Counted from the first letter of the stretch, positions 1 through 13,371 are shown. The stretch is DNA of 64,000 nt from Helopsaltes ochotensis (GCA_013400155.1 VXBM01000564.1:335867-399866), one strand, 5' to 3'. The notes: a model not told the origin generated them from the sequence alone. Numbers and translations: made by a program.

Positions 1-2287
1 GAAATACTGGAGACAGTTCAGGGAGCAGGGGCAGAGCACTGGGAAAACCCTGCTGGGGGAAGGAAAACCCACGCTACAGACAGCTGGGGAGAGGAGAACA
101 CACACAGGGAGTGCCTGGGCTGAGAACACACACAGGGGAACACCCAGTGAGGCAGGAGCCCCCCACTGAAACACAAAACAAAACCCCACAATGAAATTCT
201 GACCAGAAATAGCCCCTTTGGTCACTGAGTTAATCAGTCGTTGCAGCAATTAATTTAAAGGCTGCGATGGATTTTTGATCACGAGAGAATTTTGAAAAGC
301 CTCTCTGGTTCAGTCCCAGCTTGGGCATCACCAGAGGATGCTGCCCACCACGAGCTGAAAGGTCAGTCAAGAGCACGATGGGAGCTGCTCTGGCAATGAA
401 CACATGGAAAAATAAACCCAGTGGAACTCATTCCATGGGTCAGGAAACGCTGCAGAGCTCACCTCACTGAAAAGCCAGCAGGAGAGGCTGTGGTTGGGAG
501 CACAGCCCCTAAATAATCCATTTGTCAGCCAAGCACGAATTCGGGGCTGACACCTTGTATCCACCTCCGCTGGGGCTTCCAGGGGAAGGAGCCTCGGGGC
601 ACTTCGTGCTAAACACGACCTTCCCTCATGTGAAATCCGTAAAATCCGTGTTTACAGAGCTCCTGGAGCTCTGCTGCATCAGGGGTGAATGCACACGCCG
701 CATCTGCAGGCTGAGGGCAGGGAAAAACCAAAGCTGTGCAGCCAGAGCAAGGTAAAAAGTTGCTTTTGGTACATCTGACACAGCAGCAGCCCCCAGAGTT
801 CCCTCCTTGCTGGTTCAGATGTGATGCTGGTTCATCATCATCATCACAAGTAAAGAGAATAAAAAAACCTAAACAATTTTTCTATATAATCTTTTTTCCC
901 TTAGAAGTTTGGCATGTTCTAGGTATCCATCAGCTCTGTCACAGTCAGGGACTCAGCTGATGAGAAGAACAACAGTTTTATTTGTTCCAGTGTGCTGAAG
1001 CACACCACAGAAAACCCACAGGCGTTCTGGGATCAATAACTTACCACTCCTTGAAACACAATCACTGGACTTTAATGCATGTTTTGTTCTCTAACCATTT
1101 TAAGGAAGTTCTAAACCCTGTTGAAGTGAGAGGTGCAGAGAGAAGCCAGCACAGGGATTTGGACCAGGACTTGGAGAGGAAACCTCCACACTGGGTCCAA
1201 GTTTAGCCCCCGAGCGCTGCTGAACCTTCTGATCCTGATCTCCACTATAAAACTGATCTTCTGCATGGTATCAACCACACACCAAATAGTTTTGTCAGTT
1301 CAAAGAACTATTTTGCAGCAGTTTTGACCTGGGCTGACCTCTCACTGTTTTAGTCCCCAGCCCTTTTGTGTCCAAGCTGCTGGCCTTTCCTCGCCTCCCC
1401 TCTGCTGCCAGCTGTGTTTCCTCAGCTCCACATCTGCATCTCCACTGCACGAACTGATGCTCCACCAAAGTTTCAGAGGTGGCAAAACCATCAGGACAAT
1501 TTTTCCATCACAAATGTCCCATTTGTCAGCCACGTACGCCACCACAGCACCCTAAAAATATCTGGAACATTCTCCTGGTGCTCTGGGAGCTGCAGGAGCA
1601 GCCCCTCCAGGGAATGCCCGTCCCAGAGCCTGGAAAAGCTCCCAGGGGGTCAGAGAGCTGCCTTTGGTGCAGTTATGAGGGTAACAATGAGCTGCACCAG
1701 GTACCAAGGTGAGCTTTAATGAAAGGTTAAATCTCCCAGGGAGTTTTATCCACGCTCTCGTACCAGGAGAACAGAAAACAGTCAGAGATGGCACTTTGGA
1801 AAAGGCAGCAGCCTTAATTAAGGAACAAATGCTGCTGCTGGGTGCTCAGCAGAACAAAGTTGTCAGTTCTGTGAAAATGAGATTGTGGCATTAATTCCCA
1901 GGCTGTGTGGGATCCATGATCCCACTGGTGTCAGAGAGAAGGGCAAGACCTGCGGGGTCTCCCCCACCTGTGGAAAAGCCAAGCTCAAATTTCCCCAGCA
2001 GGGGAAAGAGGAAGAGGGTAGTGGAAAAGACTGGGATGCTGCAGTTGTGGGGAGCGGCCCAGGGCAGCCCTGTGCAGGACACTCCTGGCTGCACAATCCC
2101 TGAGCTCTCTGTGTACAGCAGACATTCCAGAGGAATTCCTGCACTTCAGGCAGCCGATTTTGCAGTCATTTGTTGTGACAAACAAGGTGAGGAATGTGAC
2201 AGCTCCCATGCATGAAGCTGAGGTGGTTTAATACACATATATATCTATGTGCACACTCACATGAATATATATAAGGGGCACAAATTG

Positions 2288-2515
2288 GAAGAGGGAACAT
2301 TTAGGCTGGTTATTAAAAGAAATTCTTCACTGTGAGGGCAGTTAGGAACAGGAACAGGAACAGGCAGTTAGGAACAGGACTCCCCATCCCTGGAAATGTC
2401 CAAGGCCAGGTTGGAGAAGACCTTGAGCACCCTGGGACAGTGGAAGGTGCCCCCGCCACTGGAGACAGTGGAAGTCTCTTCCAACCCAAACCATCCTGGA
2501 ATTCTACATCTCTGA
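2288..2515 (+). mobile_element. CR1 LINE 3' fragment
   Basis: The segment follows the CR1 3' end: a 'gaaattcttcactgtgaggg' stretch, then 'tccaaggccaggttgga', a 'ggacagtggaaggtg' block, and 'cttccaacccaaaccat' running into a TTCTA-type terminus. Where the 'gcacaggctgcccagag' block is expected there is instead a short run of the hexamer GGAACA (about 2345-2379), suggesting a replacement or slippage event inside the element. It is non-coding and 5'-truncated. Confidence 0.75.
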
Positions 2516-4777
2516 ATACACAGATGTGCAGAAATATCTGTTACATGGAGTAGTTTGTGCAGAATTCTATTTACCTGGGCCTTGGGCAAAAGGCTCTTGT
2601 AGATGAGCTCAGCTCTGAGTTTCCAGACTCTCCTGCAACCCAAGACAGACCTTCATGAATATCTGCATCCCACTGACCTCTTTCCCTGAGGAACGTGGGC
2701 ATGATGTGGCACAGAAGAGCCAGCTGCACTCCTTGGGCTGCCAAACGCTCTAGGAAACCAAGGCAAATTGGAAATGGGAATGGTTCCCCTCCCTGGCGTG
2801 TGCCATGCCAGATGGCCATGCTAATGGATCGATTTGGTTGTAAAATGAAGGGATGTGGTGCAATAATGAAAAATGCTGAGATGTTCCCAACCTCCAAATC
2901 AATATTTTGATGGGTTTTAAAATAAATCTGTTGAAAATAATGCTGTGATTTGAAGAAAATCTTTGTGGAAGTGTTATAATTCACAGTGACAGATCTGCAA
3001 AGCCTCAATCCATGTCATTCCTGAAGAGACATGGAGATTTGTTCTGGGGAAAGTTTAAAATTAGAATACTGGAAAATTCTTCTGCACTTTCAAAACTGAG
3101 AAGTTGTTCAGAAGGAAGTTTCTCACTGGTGCTTTTGTATAGAGCTTTGGGAACCCTAGCAGGAGATCTCCAAATCCCAAAAACCTGAGTTGCTGTGGAT
3201 GATTTGGGGGCTCCGTTGCAAAGCAAGGGGGCTCAGTGCAAGGATGAGGAAAGAGCAGGCCGTGCCTTTCAGCCTGCCTTGCCTTCCACCCGGATTTGGG
3301 CTGCGCTGTAATTAGCAGCTCTCCAGGTTGTCCTGCACGCTGGTTCCACCCTGTCAGACATCCCCCTCCGGGCTTGTCCTCGCAGCAAACATCATTAAAT
3401 TTGCAATTTACCTCGGTGCCTGCTGCATTCCCCATCCAAAGCTTCCCGTCAGGTTGCCTCAGAGAAACCTCTGCCTGAACGCAGCACAAAGCCCACTTCC
3501 AGCCTTTCTCACCCCGCTTTATTCCTCCTGCCTTCAGCAGTTGTTCTGGCTCCCCAGGGCTCCGCGGATGGCCCTGACACCTCAGGTGTCACTGAGAACT
3601 GCTTTATTGAGCCCCCTGGATCGAAGCCTTTGTCGGTAACATCCCCAATAAATTAACCTGGGTGCCCACCTGAGCCGCCCCTGCTCTGAGGGGACCATCT
3701 GCAGCGCAGGAATTCCAGTCAGTGTCCTGAGGAGACAAGGGAGGGGGCATTTCCATCTCGCCGGGCAGCAGAGGTTTCGCAGCTCAAGCTATTAAACGGT
3801 ACAGGGTGGAAAAAGAAGAGGAGATTATTTGACATTCCTCTGTATCTTAGGAAACTGCTGAAGATTCATGAATATTTCAAAGAGCCCTGGCTTTCCAGAG
3901 AGGTGCCTTAAATCTCTTTGGTGTGCAACAGATGTGGTGTTTTTCACTCCTGGTACAGCATCGCAGATTAGGCTCTAGCTGGTGTTCTAAGCAGCAGAGG
4001 ACAAAAGAATTAAATAAAAATCAATATTTTCTCCCTTACAGGGCAATCCCACAGCTGCCAATTCCGTTGATGAATAACCAGATCTGTGATTTGCTTATCC
4101 CCCATCACCTCTTCCTGCTCCCAGCAGCTGGACTTTGCTGCAGGTGCCTCCTGGGGGAAGCAGCATCCAGCTTGGGTAAAAGCACAGAGTCAGCTCCCGG
4201 TTTTGTTTCCTTGCCTCCAAAAAGCTGCATTTTGCCTTCTGATGGTGCTTTCTTGGGATGATTGTGCTCAGAGCCAAAGGAGCTGGCAGCAGGTCAGGTT
4301 CCAGGGGAGCTGCAGGAGTCCCCTCCCTGAGCCCTCAGCCTCACGCTGGTGTGGGCAGTGGGGTTTGGAACCTCCCCCCGACCTCCAAAGCCCACAGATC
4401 TCATCTCAGGGAACGCAGGCAAGGAAAACACAGAGGGAAAACAAGGAATCACGGCTCCAGGCCTGGCAGGAAGGGCTTGGTTTGTTTGGAGAGGGAGGGA
4501 AAGGCCGTCCTCACTTTGTGTTGTCAGGCAATCCCTCAATCCTGAGCCCCCAGTGAGCAAAGCACGTCCATCCTCTGCAGGGCAGGACACCCATCCCCTG
4601 CCAGGCCTGCGGATGGCAAACCTTCCGTGAGCTGCCCCATTCCTCACGAGATTTGGGCCCACCTGGGCCTCACCTCCTGCACACACCCTGCTGGAGCATC
4701 CCTCTGTGCACAAAGCAATGAAATGTGCTCAGGAGGTGACACAGAGACAGGACACGGGAAAGGACCACGCTCACAGC

Positions 4778-5028
4778 CTGAGATGTGCAAGGCAAAGAAG
4801 AAGGGCTTTATTTACAAACCTCGACATTTATAGAAGTCCAAAGGTGACCATGGATTGGAGGGTGAAGTTGCCGCCTCTCCAAGCACACTGGTCAGACCAA
4901 GAGCCCATCAACTCTCTCCTCCTCCATGAGAGCATGAAAAACAACTCATTGTTTACATTAAGTGCATGAGAAACCCCATTACAGAAATGCTGTAAGGCTC
5001 AGAAACCTTGAGAAGAACAGGGCCACAG
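4778..5028 (-). repeat. LTR-like interspersed repeat, segment A (copy 1)
   Basis: This stretch is closely similar to 47071-47329 in the same window. Shared landmarks are 'ctgagatgt', 'cctcgacatttatagaa', 'tccaagcacactggtcagac', 'gtttacattaagtgcatgag' and 'ttgagaagaacagggc'. On the minus strand it carries an AATAAA (plus-strand tttatt near 4808), so the minus orientation is the likely sense of a retroviral-type LTR. Family name unknown. The A copy here stands alone, without the B segment that follows it at 47363. Confidence 0.7.
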
Positions 5029-5549
5029 CTCCCTGCCTCCCTCGCCCTCCCCTGCAGGCAGCCAGCACTGACAGCCCAAGAAATGCGATACCTAATAAGA
5101 GGATTAAGTAGAGAGGAATTCTGTTGAATATTGCATTAGCAGTGGCAGATCCCTTCCCTGCCCGTTGCAGCTCCCTCACAGGATACAATGTCCACGCTTG
5201 TAAGGGAAGCTCAGGGACATCTGATCAGCCAATAAATCTGTTCTTGTTTTTTAATGACCCCAAGAGCTGTTTCCACACGCTCACATCATCTTACCAACAA
5301 TTTACCCTCGTAAATTAATTATTTCCTTCAGGGCCTTTTAAACCCCGTGGCCTGTTTTAGCTCCTTTGCAACAGTTCTCCTCTAATTGTGAATCGAGGCT
5401 CAGGGCAGAGCAGGGTTAAACCTCACCAGCCCAAAAAGGCCGTGCAAAACCAGAGGGGAGAGACACGAGGCTGCTCCTGGGACTCCAACAAATAAAACTC
5501 CAACAAAAGCAGCATCAAAAACCTTCTCAAAGGATCCAGGAGTCAGGAC

Positions 5550-5951
5550 AGAGGGATGGAGCTCGGCTGCTGTGGGGAAAGGCTGGGAGACCTGGGATTG
5601 TTCAGCCTGGAAAAGAGTTTGGGGTGACACAGTTGGGACCTTCCAGCACCTGAGGGGAGCTTCAAGAAGGATGGACAGGAACTGCTCAGGAGGGACTGGA
5701 GTGACAGGACAATGGGAATGGCTTTAAACTGACCAAGGTCAGGGTTAGAGGGGACACTGGGAGGAAATCCTTCCCTGGGAGGGTGGAGAAGCCCTGGCCC
5801 AGGGTGCCCAGAGCAGCTGTGACTGCCCCTGGATCCCTGGCAGTGTCCAAGGCCAGGCTGGACAGGGCTGGGAGCAGCCTGGGACAGTGGGAGGTGTTGG
5901 AACTGAATGATCTTAAAGGTCCCTTCTGACCCAAACCATTCTGGGATTCTA
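5550..5951 (+). mobile_element. CR1 LINE 3' fragment (about 400 bp)
   Basis: This is the longest CR1 remnant in the window. It contains, in order, the 'gggattgttcagcctgg' block, 'ggaaatccttccctgggagg', 'cccagggtgcccagagcagc', 'tgtccaaggccaggctgga', and the 3' end 'cttctgacccaaaccattct' followed by 'gggattcta'. The order and the ATTCT-type terminus match the avian CR1 3' end. It is 5'-truncated and non-coding. The open frames crossing it on the minus strand are by-products of repeat composition. Confidence 0.85.
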
Positions 5952-7733
5952 CACCTTAGAATAACTGGGTTTGAGTCCTTTGGTGCTACATCCTGCACAC
6001 GACATTTGAATAATTTTCCCCTCTGTGCCTGAGTTTTCTGCCTGTGTAAACAGGGAGGACAGTCCTCTATTATCATATAAGGACTTGATCAATAAGAATG
6101 CATTAAAGATTCATATGTAGGTGTATTAAAGCATCCATGCTATGCTAATATCTCCCATTTAAATACTATAAAAAGCTCAGCGGGCTCTTGGCTGAGCCAT
6201 TAAGTGAACGATGGGCAAATTGGAAATGTCCAGGAAAAAAAGGAGCAGAATTACACTCTGCTATGAAACACCAGGCAGCTCCCATAAAAATCAATGGCAC
6301 TGCATAGCAGTAAATTGCAGGGGAGATGAGCTTTATTTCATGGCTCATAAGTGAACATGAATCTCGAACAACCTGTCAGCCCTGACAGCTGTGCCTCTGC
6401 AAGGGCTGGGGTTTGGGGAGCTGCCTCCATCCCCTGGACCAGCCCCTGTGGGAAGCAGCTCCTCTCCAACAGGGAGAAGCATCCAGGGGAAGGGATATCC
6501 CCACGAGGTGATGCCTTGAGTCTGAGCTTTGCTGTGTTCCAGGCTCTGTGCTGCCCAGGGTGCAGCTCTGAGCTCACACTCAGGGTCACTCAGCTCTGCA
6601 CACAGCAGGGACACAAAACAAATCCTTCTCCTGTGCACACCAAGGACAACTTTCAGCCCAAAAGCACCAACAAGGGTGGGCTGGAGGGAGGAATGAGAAG
6701 GATGGGACCTCACAGCCTGGAGCTGGAATGGGACAATTCAACCCCAAAATGCAAATGGACCAAAACTGATCAAAGTGTGAGACCTCGTGACCGGGCATCC
6801 ATTTTGTGACCGTTTTGTGCCAATAACTAATCTCCTTTTGCACTTCCATACCCAGAACTTGTTTTGATGCTGGCTGGGCTCTTGGGGAGCAACAACAGAA
6901 GCCAGCAGGGGATCTGCACGAATCAGCTCCTTGTGGCCTTACCTAGAGGTAAAGGTCTATGGGAACAACAGATAAAAATCAAATAACTGACATAAATCCC
7001 TGAGGTTATGGAAAAAAAAAACCCACTCAGATTTCACCCCTTCCCCCTACTTCATCACACACCTTTTTGTCTAACAGTGGAAAGCAGGAACTGCTGAAAC
7101 AGTGAGAGGACAAACCAGCCTAAAAAACTTTCTTTTCCCTCAAGCCAGGTCCTTCACCTTATCCTCTCCCCAGACACTGCACTTGCCTTCAGATCCCCCT
7201 TCAAGCTGCCAATTTCCTCACTCAACCCACGCCAGGGAGGCACTCCCAGCTCCCTCAGCCTCATCTTCCAACCATTTCCCTTTTCCACAGTGTTTTAGTT
7301 CCCCTGATGATTCCTTATTATCCTCCAACAGGCATTTAAATCTGTTTTCCCAACCCACCCAGCACAATAAATTACCAGGAATGAAATTAGCTATCAAAGG
7401 GCTAATAGACTTGTTCCTTCAGGGGCTAAATTAGTTATAGCAAACTTTATCTGGAAGGGGGAAGGTTTAAAAATGTATTCTTCCAGCAGCTTTTAGTCCT
7501 TATTATACACTCTGAAACCTATCTATGGCAGCCACACAAGGGACCCCAAAAATCAGCTGCTCAGCACAGATGGCCTTGCACTAAAAGTCGAAGAAAAGAG
7601 CATAAAGAACATGGAAATACTTTAAACCCATTCCTGCAGTGGTTGCTGGCTGGAGTTTCCTCTGTGGAGAGGTTTCCCTGCCTTTGGGATGCTTCCTCAG
7701 TGTTACTCATGCAATTTCATTGTACAGGAGTTC

Positions 7734-7753
7734 TGTTGTTGTTGTTGTTGTTT
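7734..7753. repeat. (TGT)n microsatellite
   Basis: Six uninterrupted TGT units plus two bases, in otherwise unremarkable intergenic sequence. Confidence 0.9.
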
Positions 7754-10076
7754 GGCTTGGCTTCGTGTTTTAAGCAGGATTTCAGTTATCTCTCAAGAAA
7801 GCAAAATATATTGTGGAAGGATTAGGAGCTGAGACATTGTGCAGTGTTAAAGCTGCATAGACTCCATCACACAATAAAAACTCAGCAACAAAAGCCCTCC
7901 AAAACTGATTAGGAGAGCAATTTTCCTCTGTCTATAACAGCCTGATCCCCACTGGCAGCTGAGGGGATGAAAAAGCTGTCCTGGGCATTATTCCATCTGG
8001 GAAAAATGCTGGGTAAATAAACAAATACCTGCTGAGTAAAGCCCCTCTGTGTTCACGAGCTGGTACCTGAGCAAAGCAGAGTCTGGCATTCCTGGGGCCC
8101 TGCAGCCCAGATGCTGCTCCCTGCTCAGCACAGGCACCTCCAACACTCCCCTTGGGACTGAGGGGATGTGGGAACAGCTCCTGGCACTGATCCTGGGAGG
8201 TTGGTGAGCTCCAGCAGCTTGTGGGGCCACCTGGGCACCTTTGGGTGCAGGATCTCCCCTTACCTGGCTGGTAAGGTGGCTCCCAGAGGGATCCATCCCA
8301 ACCTGAGGGGTCCCAGGAGGTGATGTCCATCCTCTCCGTCCCTGAGCCAGCTCTGGGTCACCTCCACCTGGCCAGCACAGTAAATTCCAGCCAGGAGATC
8401 AGGGAGAGGAGCTCAGGAGAGATGTCTGAGAGCAGCACAGGCAGCACCTGGGGCTGCCTGGAAACACCCCCCAAACCAGGGAGGGAAAATCTCCACTGGG
8501 CTCCACCCGAAGGGGAAATCATAGGTGGGGAAGCTTGAATTTCATCATTCTTGGGAAGAAATGGTTAAACAGGGCCCAGCAGGAACAGCCTGGGAGGGAT
8601 GTGTGGGGTGCTCTGGGTGTGCTCAGCCCCACAGAGGGTCTGGGGAGCCTCTCTGCACAGAGCCAGCACATTGTGACTCTAAAAGAGGCCTTTAACATCC
8701 AGGCAATTGTAAGGAGCTCCACAATAAGGGGATGTCATCCTTTTAGAAATCCTGTGACATGGAATTCTTTGAGGCCCGCAGGAAGCACCGGAGAATAATT
8801 TGCACAACCCAAAAAATTAGCACAAAGAGGGAAAAAGGCACTTCAAAGGCAAGACCTGGTGCCAGCTCCCTCAGGTGGGCTCTTTCAGGCGTGCTGGGTA
8901 CAACTTTCAGCAAAACCTCAACAACCAAGAGACCCAGAATGGCTTAAGGAAGAAAGAGTGGCAAATTGCAGCTGGTTATTATTGCCAAAAAGTTCAGTGT
9001 TTCTCTGTGAAATCTGTGTTTCTTTTGGCTGTAGCTCATTCCCTTGAATAAAACACGCCTTTTTTTTTTTCCCCTAATACATTTGAACTTCTGGCAGCTG
9101 CACTTCAGTTCATTGGCCAGGGTTTCGTGGCTGCTCTCATTTTTGGATTGTTCAGGTCGTGTTATTTCACCTTAGGCAATATTAATGGCTGTGACAGCTC
9201 CCGGTGCTCAGACAGACATCTATCAAATAGGTAAGCCCCCAAATTCTGTGGATATCTTCTCTTCCAATCCACGGGGTTTGTTCAAACAGGGCTCTGCAGT
9301 GAAATGAAGAAAAGGAGGCTCTGGGGAGCAGCTAAAATTGGTCCTAAGGCAGCTGCAGAGCCCCGTGGGTCGGAATGAGCCTTGTCCCAGCTGGTGACAG
9401 CGGAGTTCCCTGCTCCATGGGAAAGGAGAAGAGCTGAGCACATCTGGGAAGTGATTCCTCCTCTCTGGGATTGCACCTTGGCTCTCCTGTGAGCGGCACG
9501 CTGCCCGTGCAGCCCCCAGCATGAATTAAAGGCTGCACCTCCAAGAAAATGAGGACAACGATTTGTTTGAAAGAAAGAGATCACTTACAACTTGATTAAA
9601 GCAGCATGAGGAGGCTGGAGGAGGAAGGCTGAGTTCAGCTCGGTCCTAGGGGAGCTCCACAGTCCTTGCAGGAAGAAGAAATTGGGGTGCCATGCGTCCA
9701 GAGCACGGGAATTTCCCGCAGTCATTCCAGGGGGCACGGCTCTGTCCGGCTTCACAAAGCCTCCTTTCCCCACAGGATTCACTCACCCCAAAGCCAGTTG
9801 GTGTTAGAAACAATGGAAAGGGAGCACAGCAGCAGCAGCAGCTCAGGGGACCCTGCCTTCAGGGATGGGCAGGGAGAGAGCAGCTCAGGCTGGAGGAGAT
9901 GCTGCTCCTGCAGCACCCGGGGACAGCCTGGGATGGAGCCTGAGGCTCCTGGGAGCCATCAGCCCATGGGGAAGGGCTCTGCAGGCACAGGGTGACTGAG
10001 CTGGCACAGAAAAAGCGGCAGGACAAAAGCTGGGAGAGCACAGCCCAAAGGTGCTGAGGGGAGAGCCAGGAACGGC

Positions 10077-10125
10077 CTGGGGAAGGGCTGGGGAAGGGCT
10101 GGGGAAGGGCTGGGGAAGGGCTGGG
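10077..10125. repeat. 11-bp G-rich tandem repeat
   Basis: The unit ctggggaaggg starts at 10077, 10088, 10099 and 10110, with a partial fifth copy to 10125. The four full units are identical. With runs of four and three G per unit, the plus strand could form a G-quadruplex. Confidence 0.9.
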
Positions 10126-11270
10126 AGCCCTGAGAGCAGTGCAGGGGATGGCTTGAGTGTCCTTGGGCTCAGGAAAATGGAGAGCTGTGCATTTGATACG
10201 GAAAATTAAAGCCCGCCAAAGGAACTCTGACTTTGTCATGCACACCTTTTAATAGGAGCACCCTGAGACTGGTTCAGTGCTCAGGTTGGAAAGAGCAATT
10301 AGAGCAACCTACTAGAAAAAAAAAATAGGCTTTGTGTAGAGTAGGAATGGGAAATATGTTATCACGTAGGAAAAGCAAAATAATCAGCATGGAAAAGAAT
10401 CAGGGAAAAAAACAAACAAACAAACCAACAAAACCCTGGCTAGGATTTCACTCCCCAAGGCTGACTGGACAATTTCCTGCAACTTGACTAATCATGAACC
10501 CTGTGGTCATTCCCAGTTTGTCACTGTCCAAGCTTCTCTCATCCCTGTTTAGGTTATCACATTTATGTTTAAGGCTGTTTTTATCCAAAGCGTTTGTTGT
10601 TGGTGGCCTTCTCTCCTTACCTTCAGGGCTTTCAGTTGCACAATGCAGTGTGTACCTGGCAATTCCAAAGCAAATCTGTCTGGAATGATAGATTGCAAAT
10701 GAAAAATGAGTGATCTGGAACATTTTAACAGCTTGTTTCCACCGTGCTTCCTGCCATGTGCCTCTGCATGTCCCATGCATGTATCCAAATGGATCAAAGC
10801 GTCACTCAGCATATCCAATAAATTCATTTTCCCTTTTGGTGTTGATGGCAAGGAAACCATCAAAAACGCTGAAAACGCTTTATTGAACAGCAAGAATTAA
10901 GTGGTGATGATTGAAAGCTGCCTTACACAGAGCAGGAGCTATTTGATTTTAATCACAAGGGAAGGAAATGGTGAAATAAATGAGCTCAATGTGGAATATC
11001 CACACTCCAGGTACTCCGGGAAAGGGGAGAGTGCTCTGCTGCTCCCACAGCCTCACAGTGCCCTTTTTGGTGACCTGATCCCAGCTCTGTGAGTGCTCTC
11101 CTGCCTTCCACCCCTGCAGCAGGATGGAGGTGTGCTCCGCAGCTCTGAAATCCCTGCAGGTCGTGCAGGTGAACCCAGCGTGGGCAGGAATTGGCTCCTC
11201 ACCCATGCCGTGAAAACCAGCACCAAATCAGCCCATCCTGGCACTGCCAGCACTCAGAGCCACGGACAGC

Positions 11271-11460
11271 AGCCAGGGCAGGGAAAGGAAAGGGGGGATG
11301 CTCTTCCTGGCCGTGGGAAGGTGCCTGGGCTGGAGGGGCAGCTGGGCTGTGCCTGTCCCAGCCAGGGCAGGGAAAGGAAAGGGGGGATGCTCTTCCTGGC
11401 CCTGGGAAGGTGCCTGGGCTGGAGGGGCAGCTGGGCTGTGCCTGTCCCAGCCAGGGCAGG
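11271..11460. repeat. 89-bp tandem duplication
   Basis: Two full copies (11271-11359 and 11360-11448) and a 12-bp start of a third. Each begins agccagggcagggaaagg and includes 'tgctcttcctggcc' and 'ctggaggggcagctgggct'. The copies differ at very few positions (for example ccgtggg versus ccctggg), so the duplication is recent. The long overlapping open frames on both strands here come from the duplicated GC-rich unit and are not credible genes. Confidence 0.92.
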
Positions 11461-12371
11461 ACTGGCCCCTGCACCCACATTCCAAAGGGCTCTCATGGGT
11501 ACAACAACCCTGGAGCTGACAGGGACCTCCAGAATCTCTTGTGGTGTCCTTGTCACTGCTCTGTGCTCCAGCACTCAAGGGAATCACCGACAAGTTATTT
11601 AATCCATAGCAGTGGGGAGATCTGGGGTGGGAGGATTTGCATTGAAATTCCTGACGACGAAATCCTGCTCAGCTCTGCTCTCCCTCTCTCCCAGCCTCTG
11701 AAGCCCAGTGCAAGGCACCAAAAGGGCTCATTTCTCATGGGAGGCCGCTGCTTTGCTGTTTTCACACCCAGCCAGGGCTGCAATGAGCAGTCTGGGTGAA
11801 GGTTATTGGCTCAAAGCCTTTACTCCCTGAGGGATTTAAATAATTTGGACCAGTAGGAACACAGTGTGTTTGTCCTTCCTGGTCTGCAAGGTGTAGATGA
11901 GCAGATGGTTTTTGGAATGCTCGTCAGGACTTGATGGTTTCTTCTCTGGTACAACTTTGCTTCCACGACCCGTGAACTATAATAATTACAGATCTTTTAA
12001 ACCCTGCTCTGAAACTCCTGGGATCGTAATAAATGATTCAATGAAAAAAAAATCTTCTTTTCTTCCTGTTCATTTAGTTAATCAGTTTTTTTATTATTTT
12101 TTTGATATTGCTCAAATTTTCCTGTTCAAACTTTTCTAATTTGTATTGAGAGATTTAGACATAACAAGAAGTGAAGAGACAGCTGAACGAGACAGTCTTG
12201 GGCTCATCAGCCCTGGACCTGTCCTAGGATGTGAAGGAAGACTTTGGGACCACTTTGCCAAATTTTCATGAAATGTCAGGTTCAAAGGAATCCTTGTAAG
12301 TAATTGGAAATTGATTTCATGACACTTTGATACTGAGCTCCCTGGTGGCAGCTGTTCTTTTACATTTCAGA

Positions 12372-12556
12372 ATGGATGGAAGGAATCCTTCCCTGTGAGG
12401 GTGGGCAGGCCCTGGCACAGAAGCTGTGGCTGCCCCTGGGTCCCTGGAAGTGTCCAAGGCCAGGCTGGATGGAGCTTTGAGTCACCCGTGGCAGGGGGTT
12501 GATTTAGTTGGGCTTTTCTGTCCCTTCCAACCTAAACCCTTCTGTGGTTCCGTGAT
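12372..12556 (+). mobile_element. CR1 LINE 3' fragment
   Basis: It contains 'ggaatccttccctgtgaggg', 'gaagctgtggctgcccctgg', 'gtccaaggccaggctgga', 'cccgtggcagggggttga' and 'cccttccaacctaaaccctt', then 'ctgtggttccgtgat'. This is the standard CR1 3' end in the plus direction, 5'-truncated and moderately diverged. Confidence 0.82.
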
Positions 12557-13365
12557 CTCCTTTAAATCCCTCTGCACCAAAATGACTCAAACATCACCAG
12601 CACATCCTCGCTCCTGGATGCACTTTAAACAAAACCAGCAGGGCTCCCCAGAATTACCTCATCCTTCCCTGGGATCCCAGAGCCAGAGCATTAAAATAAT
12701 GAAATGAAAAAAATTACGAGAGCAGAACCAAGTTTCTGTTTGGAAAGGATAAATCAGCGTCTGGTGCCTCTCTCGTGATTGAGCCAGCACTGGGGTCTGA
12801 GCAGCAGAGCCTGCTCCCAGGAGAGACTCCAGCAGCTCCTAAATCACCTCTGCAGCAGGTGGGTGGTAACTCCACCAGGAGCTGCAAACTGAAACCTCTG
12901 CCCACGGGACCGCAGCAATTTCCCATCCCAGCCTCATTTCGGAATTCTGGGAAGAGAGCCCCGAGTGCCTGGTGGTGTGATTTCAGCAGTGCTGGCTGGA
13001 ATGCTCCGTGGGGTCTGAGACCTTGGGAAAAGCCTGGTTCCCTTTCCTAATTCCAGTCCCAGACCCACGGCAGCGTCCAGCTGCTCTCTGACCACCGGGG
13101 TCAGCGGGTGGTCAGTGAGGGTGAGCTTGGATGTGTTTTGATTAAATGCAGTGGGAGTCAATAAATGCGAGTTGTTGTCGACACAGAATTCCTAGATGAG
13201 AAAATCACACTGTTTTTAATATCCCAAACTCATGATGTTCAGTATAACATCACGTCTTATTTACATATCCATATCCACAAATGCGCTCCAAAATGTTTGA
13301 TTTCTGTTTCAATATCACTTTGACCACTAAAAAAAAATAAAATAATAGAACTTCCATAAGCAGGA

Positions 13366-13371
13366 TTTATT
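13366..13371 (-). promoter_or_regulatory. Poly(A) signal of the LRR gene
   Basis: Plus-strand tttatt reads AATAAA on the minus strand, 42 bases past the stop codon at 13413-13415. The distance and orientation fit a short 3' UTR for the LRR gene; cleavage would be expected at about 13340-13355. Confidence 0.6.

Larger units (their letters stand above)
1..13365. other. Gene-poor flank downstream of the LRR gene
   Basis: No exon with convincing splice sites plus recognisable protein similarity was found on either strand. The short open frames here lack codon bias and mostly overlap on several frames. The stretch contains CR1 fragments (2288-2515, 5550-5951, 12372-12556), an LTR-like repeat (4778-5028), small microsatellites and two GC-rich tandem repeats (10077-10125, 11271-11460), which are listed separately. 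By human synteny GOLIM4 would be expected on this side, convergent with SERPINI1, but nothing resembling it is visible. Confidence 0.6.

Noticed and set aside
5543..6076. 177-codon minus-strand frame
   Set aside because: Antisense to a CR1 3' fragment, which is the non-coding part of the element.
11093..11799. 169- and 202-codon plus frames and antisense frames
   Set aside because: They run through the 89-bp tandem duplication; both strands open, no homology recognised.
1..13365. GOLIM4 3' end
   Set aside because: Expected from human gene order, but no acidic coiled-coil coding sequence or matching exon is seen on the plus strand.
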